A stretch of DNA of 64,000 bases from Geomonas ferrireducens (GCF_004917065.1 NZ_SSYA01000002.1:1217897-1281896), one strand, 5' to 3'. Shown: positions 18,780-29,663, numbered from the stretch's first letter. The notes: generated by a model from the letters alone, not told the origin. Made by a program: numbers and translations.

Positions 18780-19937
18780 TTATTCCATCACCCCAAGGAC
18801 TTCCCTGGCGGTTCTTCTTCCCCAGCGGTCTGCCTCCAGCACTTCTTCGATGGAGTGCAGGTCGTGGGGGGTGTGCAGGTTCATGACCTTCTCGATCGAT
18901 TCGGCGATGGCCATGAAACCGATCTTTCCGGCGAGGAAGGTCTCCACGGCGATCTCGTTGGCGGCGTTCATCACCGCCGGCATGCTTTCGCCCGCGTTGG
19001 AAGCCTCGTAGGCGAGTCTTAACGCCGGGAACCGGTCCGTGTCCGGCTTGAGAAAGGTCAGCCCGGAGAGGGCGGTCAGATCGAGCGCTTTCACCCCTGA
19101 GGCGACCCGGCAGGGGTAGGTAAGCGCGTAAGCGATCGGCCCCTTCATGTCCGGTACCCCCAGTTGAGCCATCACGCTGCCGTCGATGTACTCGACCATG
19201 GAGTGCACGATGCTCTGGGGGTGGACGTTGACTGCGATGCGCTCCACCGGGATGTCGAAGAGCCAGCGCGCCTCGATCACCTCGAGTCCTTTGTTCATCA
19301 TGCTTGCGGAGTCGACGGTGATCTTCTTCCCCATGCTCCAGTTCGGGTGGTTCAGGGCGTCGGCTACGGTGGCGTTTCTAAGCTGCTCAAGCCCCCAGTT
19401 GAGAAACGGGCCGCCCGAAGCGGTGAGGATGACGCGGGCGATGTCCTCGCAGCGGTGTCCGGCCATGGACTGGAAGACGGCGCAGTGTTCGCTGTCCACC
19501 GGGTAGAGGCGCACCCCTTTGTCACGCACCATCTTCATGATCAGATGCCCGGCGGTGACCAGGGTCTCCTTGTTGGCGAGCGCCACATCCTTGCCCGCCA
19601 TGATGGCGGCGGCGGTAGGAATCAGGCCGGCCGCACCGACGATGGCCGCTACGACCATGTTGCTCTCGGGGGCGGTCGCCGCCGCGATGAGCCCTTCCAC
19701 TCCGTGCATGATCTGGGGTTTCTTCCCGCTCAAGGATCTGCTGAGCGTCTTCGCCTTTTCGGCGGTGAGCACCGAGACCAGGTCCGGCTTGAAGGTCTCG
19801 ATTTGCTGCTGAAGAAGTTCAAGGTTGGAGCCCGCGGTGAGTGCCACCACGCGGAACTTGTCGGGGTGGGCCGCCACCACCTCGAGGGTGCTGACCCCGA
19901 TCGACCCTGTCGAGCCCAAAATCGTAAGATTTTTCAT
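18780..19937 (-). CDS. dxr: 1-deoxy-D-xylulose-5-phosphate reductoisomerase
   Basis: 385 residues from the ATG at 19937 (GAGGGAAA upstream; a 55-residue upstream extension is not family-like). Dxr makes MEP with NADPH. The NADPH loop [11 protein letters not shown] is at about 7-17, the metal-binding acidic site [10 protein letters not shown] near 148, and [12 protein letters not shown] near 220. Works upstream of IspE, also in this window. Confidence 0.96.
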   Translation of the reverse strand: MKNLTILGSTGSIGVSTLEVVAAHPDKFRVVALTAGSNLELLQQQIETFKPDLVSVLTAEKAKTLSRSLSGKKPQIMHGVEGLIAAATAPESNMVVAAIVGAAGLIPTAAAIMAGKDVALANKETLVTAGHLIMKMVRDKGVRLYPVDSEHCAVFQSMAGHRCEDIARVILTASGGPFLNWGLEQLRNATVADALNHPNWSMGKKITVDSASMMNKGLEVIEARWLFDIPVERIAVNVHPQSIVHSMVEYIDGSVMAQLGVPDMKGPIAYALTYPCRVASGVKALDLTALSGLTFLKPDTDRFPALRLAYEASNAGESMPAVMNAANEIAVETFLAGKIGFMAIAESIEKVMNLHTPHDLHSIEEVLEADRWGRRTAREVLGVME

Positions 19938-20034
19938 TTTCCCTCGCAGACGTCTCAAGTCAACCAACGCCGATGCCGGATTACGCCCGCCCGCGTGAAA
20001 AATCGGGAGAGCGGCCGGGCCTTTCAAGCGCAGT

Positions 20035-20823
20035 TTAGAACAGGAAGTAGGCGTAGTAGTACGCCGCAGGTGCCGCAAACAAGATGGAATCGATCCGGTC
20101 AAGAACGCCGCCGTGACCGGGGATGATGGAGCCGGAATCCTTCACGCCGCAGCTCCTTTTGATGAGCGATTCGAACAGGTCGCCCAATTGCCCGAGGACG
20201 CCCAAGACGAGCGCGGCGCCGAAGCAGTGGACCAAGGAAAGCTCAGGGAAAAATGTGAACTTTGCAATGACCGCGCCGCTCACGCTGCCGGCCAGCCCCC
20301 CCAGCGCCCCCTCGACGCTCTTTTTGGGGCTCACCGCCGGGTAGAGCGGCGTTTTTCCGATACTGGAGCCGACGTAGTAGGCAAAGCTGTCCCCGGCCAT
20401 GACGATCACCATGATGAGGAACAGCCAGGAGGTCCCGTGCGGCAGCGCACGCACGAGCACGAGGTGCGCCAGAAGAAGCGGCACGTAAAGAAAGCCGGTG
20501 AGGATCAGCGCCACGTCGGGAGCCGCCTGCCTGATCTCCTTCAGCCGGAAAAGTGCGACGAGCGAGAAAACAAGCACCAGCGCGGTGAGGGTCAGAAGCG
20601 GGATAGCGGGGCTGCCGGAGAAGATGACGAAGACGGAACCGGCGCCGGCCAAGGCGGCACCCCTGCCTTCTGCGCGGCGGTGCGGCAACGCCATGCGGTA
20701 GAACTCGTCGAGCCCCAAAAGGGAGAGCAGGAATACCAGCAGCGAGAACTGGAACACCGTCGCCTTGAGGATGAAGAGGATCACGAGGGGCAGCAGGACG
20801 GCTGCGGTGATTAGTCGTTTGAT
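20035..20823 (-). CDS. cdsA: Phosphatidate cytidylyltransferase with apparent ATC start
   Basis: CdsA makes CDP-diacylglycerol, the substrate of PssA. The signature near the C-terminus, [17 protein letters not shown], is intact, and eight or so helices are visible. The first usable ATG/GTG/TTG is GTG at 20784, but that lacks a ribosome site and would cut the first helix. Reading further upstream in frame gives [20 protein letters not shown], exactly the family N-terminus, and the codon at the Met position (20823-20821) is ATC, 6 bases after a perfect AAGGAG. I therefore annotate a 262-residue protein with a non-canonical start; a sequencing error is the alternative. Confidence 0.85.
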   Translation of the reverse strand: MKRLITAAVLLPLVILFILKATVFQFSLLVFLLSLLGLDEFYRMALPHRRAEGRGAALAGAGSVFVIFSGSPAIPLLTLTALVLVFSLVALFRLKEIRQAAPDVALILTGFLYVPLLLAHLVLVRALPHGTSWLFLIMVIVMAGDSFAYYVGSSIGKTPLYPAVSPKKSVEGALGGLAGSVSGAVIAKFTFFPELSLVHCFGAALVLGVLGQLGDLFESLIKRSCGVKDSGSIIPGHGGVLDRIDSILFAAPAAYYYAYFLF

Positions 20824-20867
20824 GGCGGACTCCTTCGGGGCACTGCCCCTGCAAGGCTTTAGCCTTT

Positions 20868-21614
20868 TTATGAAGGCAGCTGGCCCAGCTGCTCGCTGGT
20901 CATGCCGAACCTGCGCTCGCGGGACTGGAAGTCGTGGAATGCGCGCAAGAGTTCTTCTCTGTCGAAATCGGGCCAGTTAACGTCGGTGAAGTAAAGCTCG
21001 GCGTAGGCCAACTGCCAAAGCAGGAAGTTGCTGATGCGCATCTCCCCGCTGGTTCTGATGAGAAGGTCCGGATCCGGAATCCCGGCGGTGAAGAGCGATG
21101 CGCTGAAGGCGCGCTCGTCGATGCTCGCAGGATCGAGCCTACCGGCGGCGGCCTCGGTCGCGAGCCTTCTGGCGGCGGCCACCATCTCCTGGCGGCTGCC
21201 GTAGGAAAGGGCCAGGGTTAGGAGCATCCCCTTGTTGCCGGAGGTCTTGTCGATGGTCGACTGGATCTCCCGATCAATATCCGGCGGCAGGTCGCCCCGG
21301 TTGCCGATCACGTTGAAGCGGATGTCGTTCTGCATCATGCGGCCGGTCTCGGCGCGGATGTACTGCTTCAAGAGCGTCATGAGCGCCTTGACCTCAGCCT
21401 TCGGCCTCAGCCAGTTTTCGGCTGAGAAGGCGAAGAGGGTAAGGTAACCGATGCCCAGACGCGAGCATTCCTCGACGATGACCCGCACCGTCTCAACTCC
21501 TTTTTGGTGTCCAACGATCCTGCGCAGCATGCGCTGCTTGGCCCACCGGCCGTTGCCGTCCATGATGACGGCTAGGTGCTTCGGGAGTTTCTTCGGGTCT
21601 AAGCGTTTGTCCAT
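20868..21614 (-). CDS. uppS: Undecaprenyl diphosphate synthase (cis-prenyltransferase)
   Basis: 248 residues from the second of two ATGs (21614), for which CAGGA lies 5-8 bases upstream; the first ATG at 21620 is also possible. The catalytic motif VIMDGNGRWAKQR is near residue 17 and the C-terminal RTSGEMRISNFLLWQ near 190. It makes C55 lipid carrier for cell-wall synthesis. Lies 45 bases upstream of the cdsA start. Confidence 0.95.
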   Translation of the reverse strand: MDKRLDPKKLPKHLAVIMDGNGRWAKQRMLRRIVGHQKGVETVRVIVEECSRLGIGYLTLFAFSAENWLRPKAEVKALMTLLKQYIRAETGRMMQNDIRFNVIGNRGDLPPDIDREIQSTIDKTSGNKGMLLTLALSYGSRQEMVAAARRLATEAAAGRLDPASIDERAFSASLFTAGIPDPDLLIRTSGEMRISNFLLWQLAYAELYFTDVNWPDFDREELLRAFHDFQSRERRFGMTSEQLGQLPS

Positions 21615-21629
21615 GAGCATCCTGAAAAC

Positions 21630-21713
21630 AAAAAAGCCCCTTTGAATAGGGGGTTTGCCTGTGAACGCGAAGGCCGGACGGCAGCGCGAAGGGGAGTATC
21701 CTCCCCCTCGCGC
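21630..21713 (-). terminator. Hairpins between frr and uppS
   Basis: Two structures on the minus strand: a strong 13-bp GC stem (21684-21696 with 21701-21713) just beyond frr, and a weaker CCCC/GGGG stem (21637-21652) followed by six T. The second looks like a leaky terminator that could lower uppS-cdsA relative to frr. Confidence 0.5.
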
Positions 21714-21722
21714 CTCGGTCCG

Positions 21723-22280
21723 TTAGACCTCCATCACCTCTTTTTCCTTGTGAGCCAGCACTTCCTCGACCTTGGCAACGTACTTGTTGGTCCCGTCCTG
21801 GACATCCTTCTCGGCGCGCTTCAGATCGTCCTCGGAGATCTGCTTGTCCTTCTCGAGCTTCTTCAGCTTGTCGATGGCGTCGCGACGGATGTTCCTGAGC
21901 GCAACCTTGGCTTCCTCGGCGTCGCGCTTCAGCTGCTTCACGATGTCCTTGCGGCGCTCCTCGGTGAGCGGCGGAAGGCAGAGGCGGATCACCTTGCCGT
22001 CGTTGGCAGGGGTGAGCCCGAGGTTCGAGTTCATGATCGCCTTCTCGATGGGACCGATCATCTTGTTGTCCCACGGCTGGATCGTGATGGTCCTGGCCTC
22101 GGGGACGGAAAGGGTCGCCACCTGGTTGAGCGGGGAGAGCATCCCGTAGGAGTCCACCTTGACGTCCTCCAGAAGCGAGGTGCTTGCGCGACCGGTGCGG
22201 ACCTTCTGGTAGTCCTTCCTGAGGGAATCTATGCTCTTGTCCATGTGGACGTTCATGTCGGCGATGACATCCTTGATCAT
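21723..22280 (-). CDS. frr: Ribosome recycling factor
   Basis: A 185-residue RRF, the standard length. It splits post-termination ribosomes with EF-G. Family features: VRTGRAS near residues 26-32 and a long two-domain coiled-coil pattern with PLTEERRKD near 105. Its ribosome site, GAAGGAGAATAAC, overlaps the pyrH stop codon region, so translation follows on directly. Confidence 0.97.
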   Translation of the reverse strand: MIKDVIADMNVHMDKSIDSLRKDYQKVRTGRASTSLLEDVKVDSYGMLSPLNQVATLSVPEARTITIQPWDNKMIGPIEKAIMNSNLGLTPANDGKVIRLCLPPLTEERRKDIVKQLKRDAEEAKVALRNIRRDAIDKLKKLEKDKQISEDDLKRAEKDVQDGTNKYVAKVEEVLAHKEKEVMEV

Positions 22281-22281
22281 G

Positions 22282-23160
<879 letters not shown>

Positions 23161-23171
23161 TTTGGGACGTG

Positions 23172-23822
23172 TTACACGCCGGCCGCCGCGGCGACCTCTG
23201 CCGCGAAGTCGCTCTCCTTCTTGGCGAGCCCTTCGCCAAGCACGAACTTGGTGAAGCGGCGGATGCTCATGTTCTCGCCGATGGAAGCGATGGTCTCGTT
23301 CAGGAAGGTCTGGATGGTCTTGTCCGGGTCCTTCACGTAGGCCTGCTCGAGAAGGCAGATATCGCCGTAGAACTTGTTGATCTGGCCTTCGAGGATCTTC
23401 TCGATGATGGCCGCCGGCTTGCCGCTCTCTTTGGCCTTCTCGCGGTAGATCGCCTTCTCGCGCTCGATCAGCTCTCCGGGTACTTCCTCACGGCGCACGT
23501 AAAGCGGGGAGGCCGCAGCGATGTGCATCGCGATGTCCTTCACGAAGTTCTGGAAGTTCTCGTTCTTGGCGACGAAGTCGGTCTCGCAGTTGACCTCAAC
23601 CAGGACGCCTATCTTGCCGCCGCCGTGGATGTAGGAGCCTACCATGCCCTCGGTCGCTGCGCGGCCGGCCTTCTTGGATGCGGCAGCCAGACCCTTGGTG
23701 CGCAGGTAGTCGATCGCCTTCTCGTGATCGCCGTTGGTCTCGGTAAGAGCTTTCTTGCAGTCCATGAGGCCTGCGCCGGTTGCTTTCCTCAGTTCGTTAA
23801 CCTGTGCAGCTGTAATGCTCAC
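23172..23822 (-). CDS. tsf: Elongation factor Ts
   Basis: 216 residues from a GTG at 23822, chosen because GGAGGATAAC lies directly upstream and [18 protein letters not shown] is the family start; the ATG 17 codons earlier falls in a leader hairpin. EF-Ts exchanges GDP for GTP on EF-Tu. The UBA-like start, GLMDCKKAL near 23, and the core [11 protein letters not shown] near 80 are typical of the compact EF-Ts form. Confidence 0.95.
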   Translation of the reverse strand: MSITAAQVNELRKATGAGLMDCKKALTETNGDHEKAIDYLRTKGLAAASKKAGRAATEGMVGSYIHGGGKIGVLVEVNCETDFVAKNENFQNFVKDIAMHIAAASPLYVRREEVPGELIEREKAIYREKAKESGKPAAIIEKILEGQINKFYGDICLLEQAYVKDPDKTIQTFLNETIASIGENMSIRRFTKFVLGEGLAKKESDFAAEVAAAAGV

Positions 23823-23837
23823 GTTATCCTCCACAGT

Positions 23838-23863
23838 AGCCCGCACCGGTTTCGGTGCGGGCT
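23838..23863 (-). other. GC hairpin between rpsB and tsf
   Basis: 10-bp perfect stem (23839-23848 with 23853-23862, GCCCGCACCG arm) just before the tsf ribosome site, without a T run. It could modulate the S2:EF-Ts ratio or mark an RNA-processing site. Confidence 0.5.
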
Positions 23864-23921
23864 TCTTAGTCATGTAGATTTTTTGAAAAAGGTGATGCCG
23901 GTACGGTGACCGAAGGAGACC

Positions 23922-24692
23922 TTAGGCCTCGGCGGGAGTTTCTTCGGCAACCTCTTCGCCCTCGGTGAAGGCTACTTCTTCCTCAGCGCCGGTCTGGAGA
24001 CGGGCGTTGCGAGCCTGGGCACCTTCAAGAACGGCGTCAGCCATTTTGCTGGTCAGCAGACGAATGGCGCGGATAGCGTCGTCGTTGCCCGGGATGACGT
24101 AGTTGATGTCGTCCGGATCGCAGTTGGTGTCGACGATGGCGACGACCGGGATGCCCAGCTTCTTCGCCTCGGATACCGCGATTTCTTCGTTTTTCGGGTC
24201 AACCACGAAGAGCATGCCCGGGGTCCTGCCCATACCCTTGATGCCGCCCAGGGTCTTCTCGAGCTTCTCGCGCTCTTTGCCGAGCTTGAGCTGCTCTTTC
24301 TTGGTGTATGCCTCGATGGTGCCGTCAGCGATCATGCTATCAAGACGCTTGAGACGGTCGATGCTCTGCTTCACGGTGGAGAAGTTGGTGAGCATGCCGC
24401 CGAGCCAGCGGTCGTTGACGTAGAACTGCCCGCAACGCTGTGCCTCTTCCGCCACGGAATCCTGAGCCTGCTTCTTGGTGCCGACGAAGAGGACGGTCTC
24501 GCCAGCCTGTGCCATTTCGGTCACGAAGCTGTAAGCGTTTTTGAAGAGCCTGACGGTCTTCTGCAGGTCGATGATGTAGATCCCGTTACGAGCGCCGAAG
24601 ATGTACGGCTTCATTTTCGGGTTCCACCTCTTGGTCTGGTGTCCGAAGTGGACGCCGGCTTCGAGCAGTTCTTTCATGGTGATGTTCGACAT
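23922..24692 (-). CDS. rpsB: 30S ribosomal protein S2
   Basis: 256 residues from the ATG at 24692 (AAAGGAGAAAGTAAAA upstream), family start [20 protein letters not shown]2 joins late on the 30S platform. Conserved [23 protein letters not shown] near residues 155-180. The last 30 residues are acidic and variable. First gene of the rpsB-tsf unit with a clear promoter. Confidence 0.97.
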   Translation of the reverse strand: MSNITMKELLEAGVHFGHQTKRWNPKMKPYIFGARNGIYIIDLQKTVRLFKNAYSFVTEMAQAGETVLFVGTKKQAQDSVAEEAQRCGQFYVNDRWLGGMLTNFSTVKQSIDRLKRLDSMIADGTIEAYTKKEQLKLGKEREKLEKTLGGIKGMGRTPGMLFVVDPKNEEIAVSEAKKLGIPVVAIVDTNCDPDDINYVIPGNDDAIRAIRLLTSKMADAVLEGAQARNARLQTGAEEEVAFTEGEEVAEETPAEA

Positions 24693-24799
24693 TTTTACTT
24701 TCTCCTTTGGTTTTCCCTCCGCCACCAGTTAATGCCGGAACCCGCATGCGGGCACCACCGACACGGCTGTGATGGCGTGTGAATTTTGAACAGCGAACT

Positions 24800-24828
24800 T
24801 ATATAGCACAGGGGAGAAATGAAGGCAA
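24800..24828 (-). promoter_or_regulatory. Promoter of rpsB-tsf
   Basis: On the minus strand TTGCCT (24828-24823), 17-base spacer, TATATA (24805-24800). Leader of about 100 bases to the rpsB start. Confidence 0.7.
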
Positions 24829-24842
24829 GACCAAAACCATGT

Positions 24843-25049
24843 CACGCAGTGCCGCAAAGCCGCAAAGAACGACGGACATAAGCCAGGCAAAATCAGAAGC
24901 AGGTACAACAGCAAAAATCGTTAACGCAAAGACGCGAAGGCGCTGAGACGCAAAGAAAGCGGGTAAAAAATTTTTGCTTCTGCATTTCCTTGTCGTTCAT
25001 AGTCTTTGATTTTCTCTTTGCGCCTTTGCGGCTTCGCGTCTTTGCGTTG
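24843..25049. repeat. CGCAAAG-type intergenic repeats (three copies)
   Basis: The gap between ilvY and rpsB holds three copies of a degenerate 'acgcaaagncgcgaagg' element: 24843-24868, 24921-24955 and, inverted, 25014-25049. The last two form an imperfect inverted pair about 58 bases apart. A fourth copy lies at 56316-56340. Not coding; they look like a dispersed mobile or structural repeat. Confidence 0.75.
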
Positions 25050-25056
25050 AGTGATT

Positions 25057-25947
25057 TTAAACCGACATCGACCGCTCCTCAGCCAGTTGCCAGAAAGCCT
25101 TCACGCTTGCCCGCTGCAGGTTTCTTTTGCTGGTGCAAAGCCCCACCTGGTATGGCTTCAGCACAGGGGCGTCCTGCAGGATGGCGACCTCGTCGCGAAA
25201 AGGGCTGCGCTCCAGCACGAGCTGGGGAACTATGCCCACGCCGCAGCCAAGGCGCACCATGGCGATGATGGCCTCATTCCCGGAGACCTCCGAGGTGATA
25301 TTGGGAGTGATGCGATGCTCCTTAAGCCACTGATCCAGACGTCGACGCGAAAGGCCGGTTTGCGGCAGCACGAGCGGAGCGCGGGAAAGGTCGAGGCGGT
25401 CGCCGGGAACCGGCACCTCCGCCGCGCCTGCAACACGTGGGGCGATGAAGATGAGCGGGATGGTAACGATGGGGAGAAACTCGATGTTTGGGCGTGGTCC
25501 ATCCGGGAACGCCGCCACAGCGAGGTCGATTTCCCCACTTTGCACCTGGGCCACAGCTTGTTCAGCGGCGCCAGTCCTCAACTCAAGCTGCACCTCCGGG
25601 TACCGCTCCCTGAACGATTCCAGAAGTTCCGGGAGGAGACTGTAGACAGCAGTGATGGAAGCGTATATGGAGAGGGAGCCGGTGACAGCCTGCTCATTGC
25701 GGATCGACGAGCGGAGGCTTTGCCATTCGTTGAGACAAAGGCGCGCGTAAGCCTTCAGGCGCTCCCCAGCCGGGGACAAGGCGACCGTGCGGTTATCGCG
25801 CAAGAAGAGCGGTTGTTCCAGCTTTTCCTCCATGCGCTGGATGGTGCGAGTAAGCGCCGAGGGGCTCAAGTTGCACGCCTGGCTCGCGCGGCCGAAATGT
25901 TTCAACTCCGCCAGGGTAAGAAATATTTCGAGCTCCCGCAGATCCAT
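25057..25947 (-). CDS. ilvY: LysR-family activator of ilvC (IlvY)
   Basis: 296 residues. An N-terminal winged HTH (about 1-60: [26 protein letters not shown]-type, with [11 protein letters not shown] recognition helix) is followed by the LysR effector domain (about 90-290). IlvY in enterobacteria is induced by acetolactate and activates divergent ilvC; here too it faces ilvC across 220 bases holding two TACGCAA sites. AAGGAGACTTTTT precedes the ATG. The name rests on position and resemblance. Confidence 0.88.
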   Translation of the reverse strand: MDLRELEIFLTLAELKHFGRASQACNLSPSALTRTIQRMEEKLEQPLFLRDNRTVALSPAGERLKAYARLCLNEWQSLRSSIRNEQAVTGSLSIYASITAVYSLLPELLESFRERYPEVQLELRTGAAEQAVAQVQSGEIDLAVAAFPDGPRPNIEFLPIVTIPLIFIAPRVAGAAEVPVPGDRLDLSRAPLVLPQTGLSRRRLDQWLKEHRITPNITSEVSGNEAIIAMVRLGCGVGIVPQLVLERSPFRDEVAILQDAPVLKPYQVGLCTSKRNLQRASVKAFWQLAEERSMSV

Positions 25948-25969
25948 AAAAAGTCTCCTTCTTCTTCAC

Positions 25970-26042
25970 CATCCACGGTGTCCACCGCGCCCACGACGTC
26001 CACCGGGCCCACCATCCCCACAAGGTCCACCACCACACGCCA
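25970..26042. repeat. Degenerate gtccacc/gcccacc short-period repeat
   Basis: About 70 bases of imperfect 9-base units (variants of gtccaccgg and gcccaccac) between ilvY and the ilvC operators. No coding role is evident. Confidence 0.6.
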
Positions 26043-26045
26043 TCA

Positions 26046-26091
26046 TTGCGCTATACGCAACACAATATGCACAACAAATCAATTTACGCAA
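26046..26091. promoter_or_regulatory. IlvY operators and ilvC control region
   Basis: A perfect palindrome TTGCGCTATACGCAA at 26046-26060 and a second half-matching site ending TTTACGCAA at 26091. LysR proteins bind such T-N11-A sites in pairs. A TATAGT at 26099-26104 downstream could be the ilvC -10 box, with no good -35 box, as expected for an activated promoter. Confidence 0.7.
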
Positions 26092-26167
26092 CGTTAAATA
26101 TAGTATACAGTCAGCACACTTTCAGACTTGTAACCACACCAGCAATATAATCAGGAGGAGAAAAACG

Positions 26168-27640
26168 ATGGGACAGAACTATTTCAACACCCTGCCGCTG
26201 CGCCGTCAGCTGCAGGAACTGGGGACCTGCCGCTTCATGGACGCATCCGAATTCGCCAACGGCTGCGAATACGTGAAAGGCAAGAAGATCGTCATCGTCG
26301 GTTGCGGCGCACAGGGTCTCAACCAGGGCCTCAACATGCGCGACAGCGGGCTTGACGTCTCCTATGCCCTCAGGAAAGACGCCATCGAGCAGAAGCGCCA
26401 GTCCTACCTAAACGCCTCGGACAACGGCTTCAAGGTCGGAACCTACGAGGAACTCCTCCCCACCGCCGACATCGTCATGAACCTCACCCCGGACAAGCAG
26501 CACACCAAGGTGGTGGAGACCGTCATTCCTTTCATGAAGCAAGGCGCAGTGTTCAGCTACGCCCACGGCTTCAACATCGTCGAGGAAGGCACCCAGATCC
26601 GCAAGGACCTGACCGTCGTCATGGTAGCACCGAAGTGCCCGGGCTCCGAGGTGCGCGCCGAGTACAAACGCGGCTTCGGCGTACCGACCCTCATCGCGGT
26701 GCACGGCGAGAACGACCCCAAGGGTGACGGCCTCGAAATCGCAAAGGCCATCGCCTCCGCCCAGGGCGGCGACCGCGCCGGCGTACTCGAGTCCTCCTTC
26801 GTCGCGGAAGTGAAATCGGACCTCATGGGCGAGCAGACCATCCTCTGCGGCATGCTGCAGGCGGGCGCCCTCCTCTGCTTCGACAAGATGGTCGAAAACG
26901 GCATGGGCGCCCCTTACGCCGTAAAGCTCATCCAGTTCGGCTGGGAGACCATCACCGAGGCACTGAAGCACGGCGGCATCACCAACATGATGGATCGCCT
27001 CTCCAACCCGGCCAAACTCGTTGCCTTCAAGCTCGCCAGCGAGCTTAAGGACATCATGCGTCCGCTGTTCCAGAAACACATGGACGACATCATGAGTGGC
27101 GAGTTCTCCAGCACCATGATGCAGGACTGGGCCAACGACGACGTGAAGCTCCTCACCTGGCGCGAAGAGACCGGAAAGACCACCTTCGAGCAGACCGAAG
27201 CTGCCGGCGAGATTTCCGAGCAGGAGTACTTCGACAAGGCGATCCTCATGGTCGCCATGGTGAAGGCAGGCGTCGAGCTCGCCTTCGAGACCATGGTCGA
27301 GACCGGCATCGAGCCGGAGAGCGCCTACTACGAGTCGCTGCACGAGACCCCGCTCATCGCCAACACCATCGCCAGGAAGAAGCTGTACGAGATGAACCGC
27401 GTCATCTCCGACACCGCTGAATATGGCTGCTACCTCTTCTCGCACGCCTGCGTACCGCTTCTGAAGCCCTTCATGGCCAAGGTCGGCACCGACGTGATCG
27501 GCAAAGGTCTCGACGTGAAGGACAACAGCGTCGACAACCAGCTGCTGGTCGCGGTGAACGCTGAAATCCGCAACCACCTCGTTGAGGAAGTCGGCGCCGA
27601 ACTGCGTGCCGCCATGACCGGCATGCAGAAGATCGTTTAA
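26168..27640 (+). CDS. ilvC: Ketol-acid reductoisomerase, class II (long form)
   Basis: 490 residues starting [15 protein letters not shown], like the E. coli enzyme (491) and unlike the 330-340 residue class I enzymes usual in this lineage. It converts acetolactate to dihydroxyisovalerate with NADPH. The Rossmann loop [14 protein letters not shown] is near residues 40-53; two knotted C-terminal domains follow as in class II. GGAGGAG lies 8 bases before the ATG. It is away from ilvBN, divergent from ilvY and monocistronic with its own terminator, which suggests transfer from a gammaproteobacterium-like donor (inference). Confidence 0.97.
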   Translation: MGQNYFNTLPLRRQLQELGTCRFMDASEFANGCEYVKGKKIVIVGCGAQGLNQGLNMRDSGLDVSYALRKDAIEQKRQSYLNASDNGFKVGTYEELLPTADIVMNLTPDKQHTKVVETVIPFMKQGAVFSYAHGFNIVEEGTQIRKDLTVVMVAPKCPGSEVRAEYKRGFGVPTLIAVHGENDPKGDGLEIAKAIASAQGGDRAGVLESSFVAEVKSDLMGEQTILCGMLQAGALLCFDKMVENGMGAPYAVKLIQFGWETITEALKHGGITNMMDRLSNPAKLVAFKLASELKDIMRPLFQKHMDDIMSGEFSSTMMQDWANDDVKLLTWREETGKTTFEQTEAAGEISEQEYFDKAILMVAMVKAGVELAFETMVETGIEPESAYYESLHETPLIANTIARKKLYEMNRVISDTAEYGCYLFSHACVPLLKPFMAKVGTDVIGKGLDVKDNSVDNQLLVAVNAEIRNHLVEEVGAELRAAMTGMQKIV

Positions 27641-27664
27641 CTAGGTCACCGCCGCAGACAAGAA

Positions 27665-27697
27665 AAGGCGCTCCATCCGGAGCGCCTTTTTTATTTT
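27665..27697 (+). terminator. Terminator after ilvC
   Basis: AAGGCGCTCC / GGAGCGCCTT stem with 4-base loop and TTTTTTATTTT. Confidence 0.92.
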
Positions 27698-27720
27698 CAG
27701 CCGAAAAATCGGAAGCGGCA

Positions 27721-28569
27721 TCAGACCCCGGTTATCTTGGGCGGCGCATGAACCGCCTCTAGCAGGGTACTCAGCAGGTAGACCATCGGCTTGATGACGG
27801 TTTCGTCGCTCCAGTAGGCTGCATGGTTGCCGGGGTTCCAGGAGGTGAGGATATTACCCACGCTCACCTCAATGTCCTCGTTCACCGCCGCGGCATAGCC
27901 GGTGCCGAGGGGCTTCAGCGGCCAGCCGAGCACGTCGTCGGAATCGTAGAGGTTCAACCACTTTGCCTTCTTTCTAAGCGGTTCAGTGAGGGTCGGCGGC
28001 GGGAACTCGATGCAGGCGGGATTCTCGTGTGCAACGCAGAAAAGCGGAATGGTACTCCCCAAAGTAACCATGCCGGAAAGGGTCTCCATCCGCTCGAACG
28101 GCGTGGCTCCGTAGCGCTCACGTCCATAACCCATCTGCCTGTCCCAGATATAGTCGCTCATGAACACAGATCCGAGGGAGTGGGCGACAACGACAAGCGG
28201 TTTGTCGTCGTCTCCGAGCTTCACGCGCAACTGTTGCACCGCTTCGTGGATGAGGCCGTGAATAGTTTCGTATAGCCCACCCGGCCTCCCGCTTTGATTG
28301 TGATAGGCGCTCACGGTACCGAAGGCGCTTAGGAAGAACTTGCGCAGCTTGGCCCAATTCAAATCGTTGTTCGCGGCGAGGTCCACCCAGAGTTGGTGCT
28401 CCCGCGCCGAGAGCAGCGGCGCCCAATACACGCCATGCCAGGCAATCTCGTCACGATTCAGGCCGCGACCGGAAATCCGCTCGCGCAGTTCCTGTACCGT
28501 ATCGTGCGCAAAATCGTCGGACATCGTCCCCATTCCATGCACAAGCAACACGCCGAGCTTCTTATCCAT
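27721..28569 (-). CDS. Alpha/beta-hydrolase-like protein
   Basis: 282 residues from the ATG at 28569 (CAGGAGGCGAAC upstream), starting MDKKLGVLLVHGMGT. The oxyanion-type VHGMG at 9-13 and a nucleophile elbow VVVAHSLGSVF near residues 145-155 (A-H-S-L-G) mark an alpha/beta hydrolase, possibly an esterase or lipase-like enzyme. A catalytic His is likely near the C-terminus (NPGNHAAYW, about 255). No signal peptide, so cytoplasmic. It stands alone, convergent with ilvC. Substrate unknown. Confidence 0.75.
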   Translation of the reverse strand: MDKKLGVLLVHGMGTMSDDFAHDTVQELRERISGRGLNRDEIAWHGVYWAPLLSAREHQLWVDLAANNDLNWAKLRKFFLSAFGTVSAYHNQSGRPGGLYETIHGLIHEAVQQLRVKLGDDDKPLVVVAHSLGSVFMSDYIWDRQMGYGRERYGATPFERMETLSGMVTLGSTIPLFCVAHENPACIEFPPPTLTEPLRKKAKWLNLYDSDDVLGWPLKPLGTGYAAAVNEDIEVSVGNILTSWNPGNHAAYWSDETVIKPMVYLLSTLLEAVHAPPKITGV

Positions 28570-28796
28570 GTTCGCCTCCTGTAGCCTGAATTTACTGCCG
28601 TCGTCCAACTCCAAGACATAAACAGCGACCAATGTGCGCACACAAATATAACTGGATAATCAGCCTGTGCAAGCAGGCCCGAAACAAGGCCCATGGTGCG
28701 GTCTGCACTAAAGGGGAGGCGCCAGAAAAAGACTTGTTATTCAGAAAGGAAAAAAGTAGTCTGCCGGGAGCAAGGATCCCTCTAAGGAGTCATTAC

Positions 28797-29570
28797 ATGA
28801 ACCAAGTACTGAAACACCTCTTCCTGTTGCTTATGTTCGCCGTCTTGACTGTTCATCAGGCCGGCGCGGCGGACACCGCCCGGAAAGAGATCCCCCTTTC
28901 CGGCAAGGTCCTGGAGACCATGGACGGCGGAGGATACACCTACCTGCTGCTGCAAAACGGTCCGGAAAAGGTGTGGGTGGCGATACCTCTCACCAAGATC
29001 ACGGTAGGTCAGCAGCTTACCCTCACCCCTGGCTTCGCCATGAAGAACTTCAACAGTAAGGCGCTGAACCGCAAATTCGACCAGGTCATCTTCTCGGCGG
29101 GGCCGAGCGATGCGAAGAAGATGCAACTGAGCCCGTCCGCCATAAAGGCGCTGCATCAGGGCGTTCCCGGTGCACCTGGCGGGCAGCAGGGGCAAGCGAC
29201 CAAAGAAAAAGCAACCGCCCAGGCAGCCAAGCCAGTCTCTAAGAGCGAGAAAGTCACCAAGGCAAAGGGTGCCAATGCGTACACCATTGCTGAGGTGTTC
29301 GCCAAGAGTAAGAAACTTGAAAAGAAACGGGTGGTGGTCCGTGGCCGCGTCGTGAACGTCGCGGAGAGGATCATGAAGAAGAACTGGATTCACCTGGAGG
29401 ACGGCACCGGCTCCAAGGCCAAGAAAACCGACAACCTCGTGGTGACTTCGAAAGAACTGCCCAAGGTGGGAGATGTGGTGACCATTACCGGCACCCTATA
29501 CAACGACCTCGACTTCGGTTCGGGCTACCGTTACAAGGTCCTGATTCAGGACGCGACGCTGAAAAAGTAA
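28797..29570 (+). CDS. Exported protein with two NrfJ/OB-fold-like modules
   Basis: 257 residues with a signal peptide (about 1-24, QAGA-A). Residues about 30-110 form one beta module (SGKVLETMDGGGYTYLLLQ), a low-complexity Gln/Ala/Lys linker follows (about 120-155), and residues 160-257 form a second (GRVVNVAERIMKKNWIHLEDGTGS) typical of the NrfJ-like OB fold. Such proteins accompany cytochrome systems and may bind nucleic acid or ligands in the periplasm; the role is not known. TAAGGAG precedes the ATG. Monocistronic. Confidence 0.8.
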   Translation: MNQVLKHLFLLLMFAVLTVHQAGAADTARKEIPLSGKVLETMDGGGYTYLLLQNGPEKVWVAIPLTKITVGQQLTLTPGFAMKNFNSKALNRKFDQVIFSAGPSDAKKMQLSPSAIKALHQGVPGAPGGQQGQATKEKATAQAAKPVSKSEKVTKAKGANAYTIAEVFAKSKKLEKKRVVVRGRVVNVAERIMKKNWIHLEDGTGSKAKKTDNLVVTSKELPKVGDVVTITGTLYNDLDFGSGYRYKVLIQDATLKK

Positions 29571-29583
29571 TTACCTGCAAAGA

Positions 29584-29648
29584 CATCCCTTCTCCCGCTG
29601 AGCCACGCACCGTAGCGCTTCGGCCCGCAAAGGCGGGAGAAGGGGATG
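29584..29648. terminator. Long inverted repeat between convergent genes
   Basis: CATCCCTTCTCCCGC (29584-29598) pairs with GCGGGAGAAGGGGATG (29633-29648) around a 34-base loop. No T run, so the terminator role is by position only. Confidence 0.5.
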
Positions 29649-29663
29649 TTCCTGTCCCCTTCC

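Noticed and set aside
27721-28641. Longer start for the hydrolase gene at 28641
   Set aside because: The extra 24 residues lack a ribosome site, while CAGGAGG fits the ATG at 28569.
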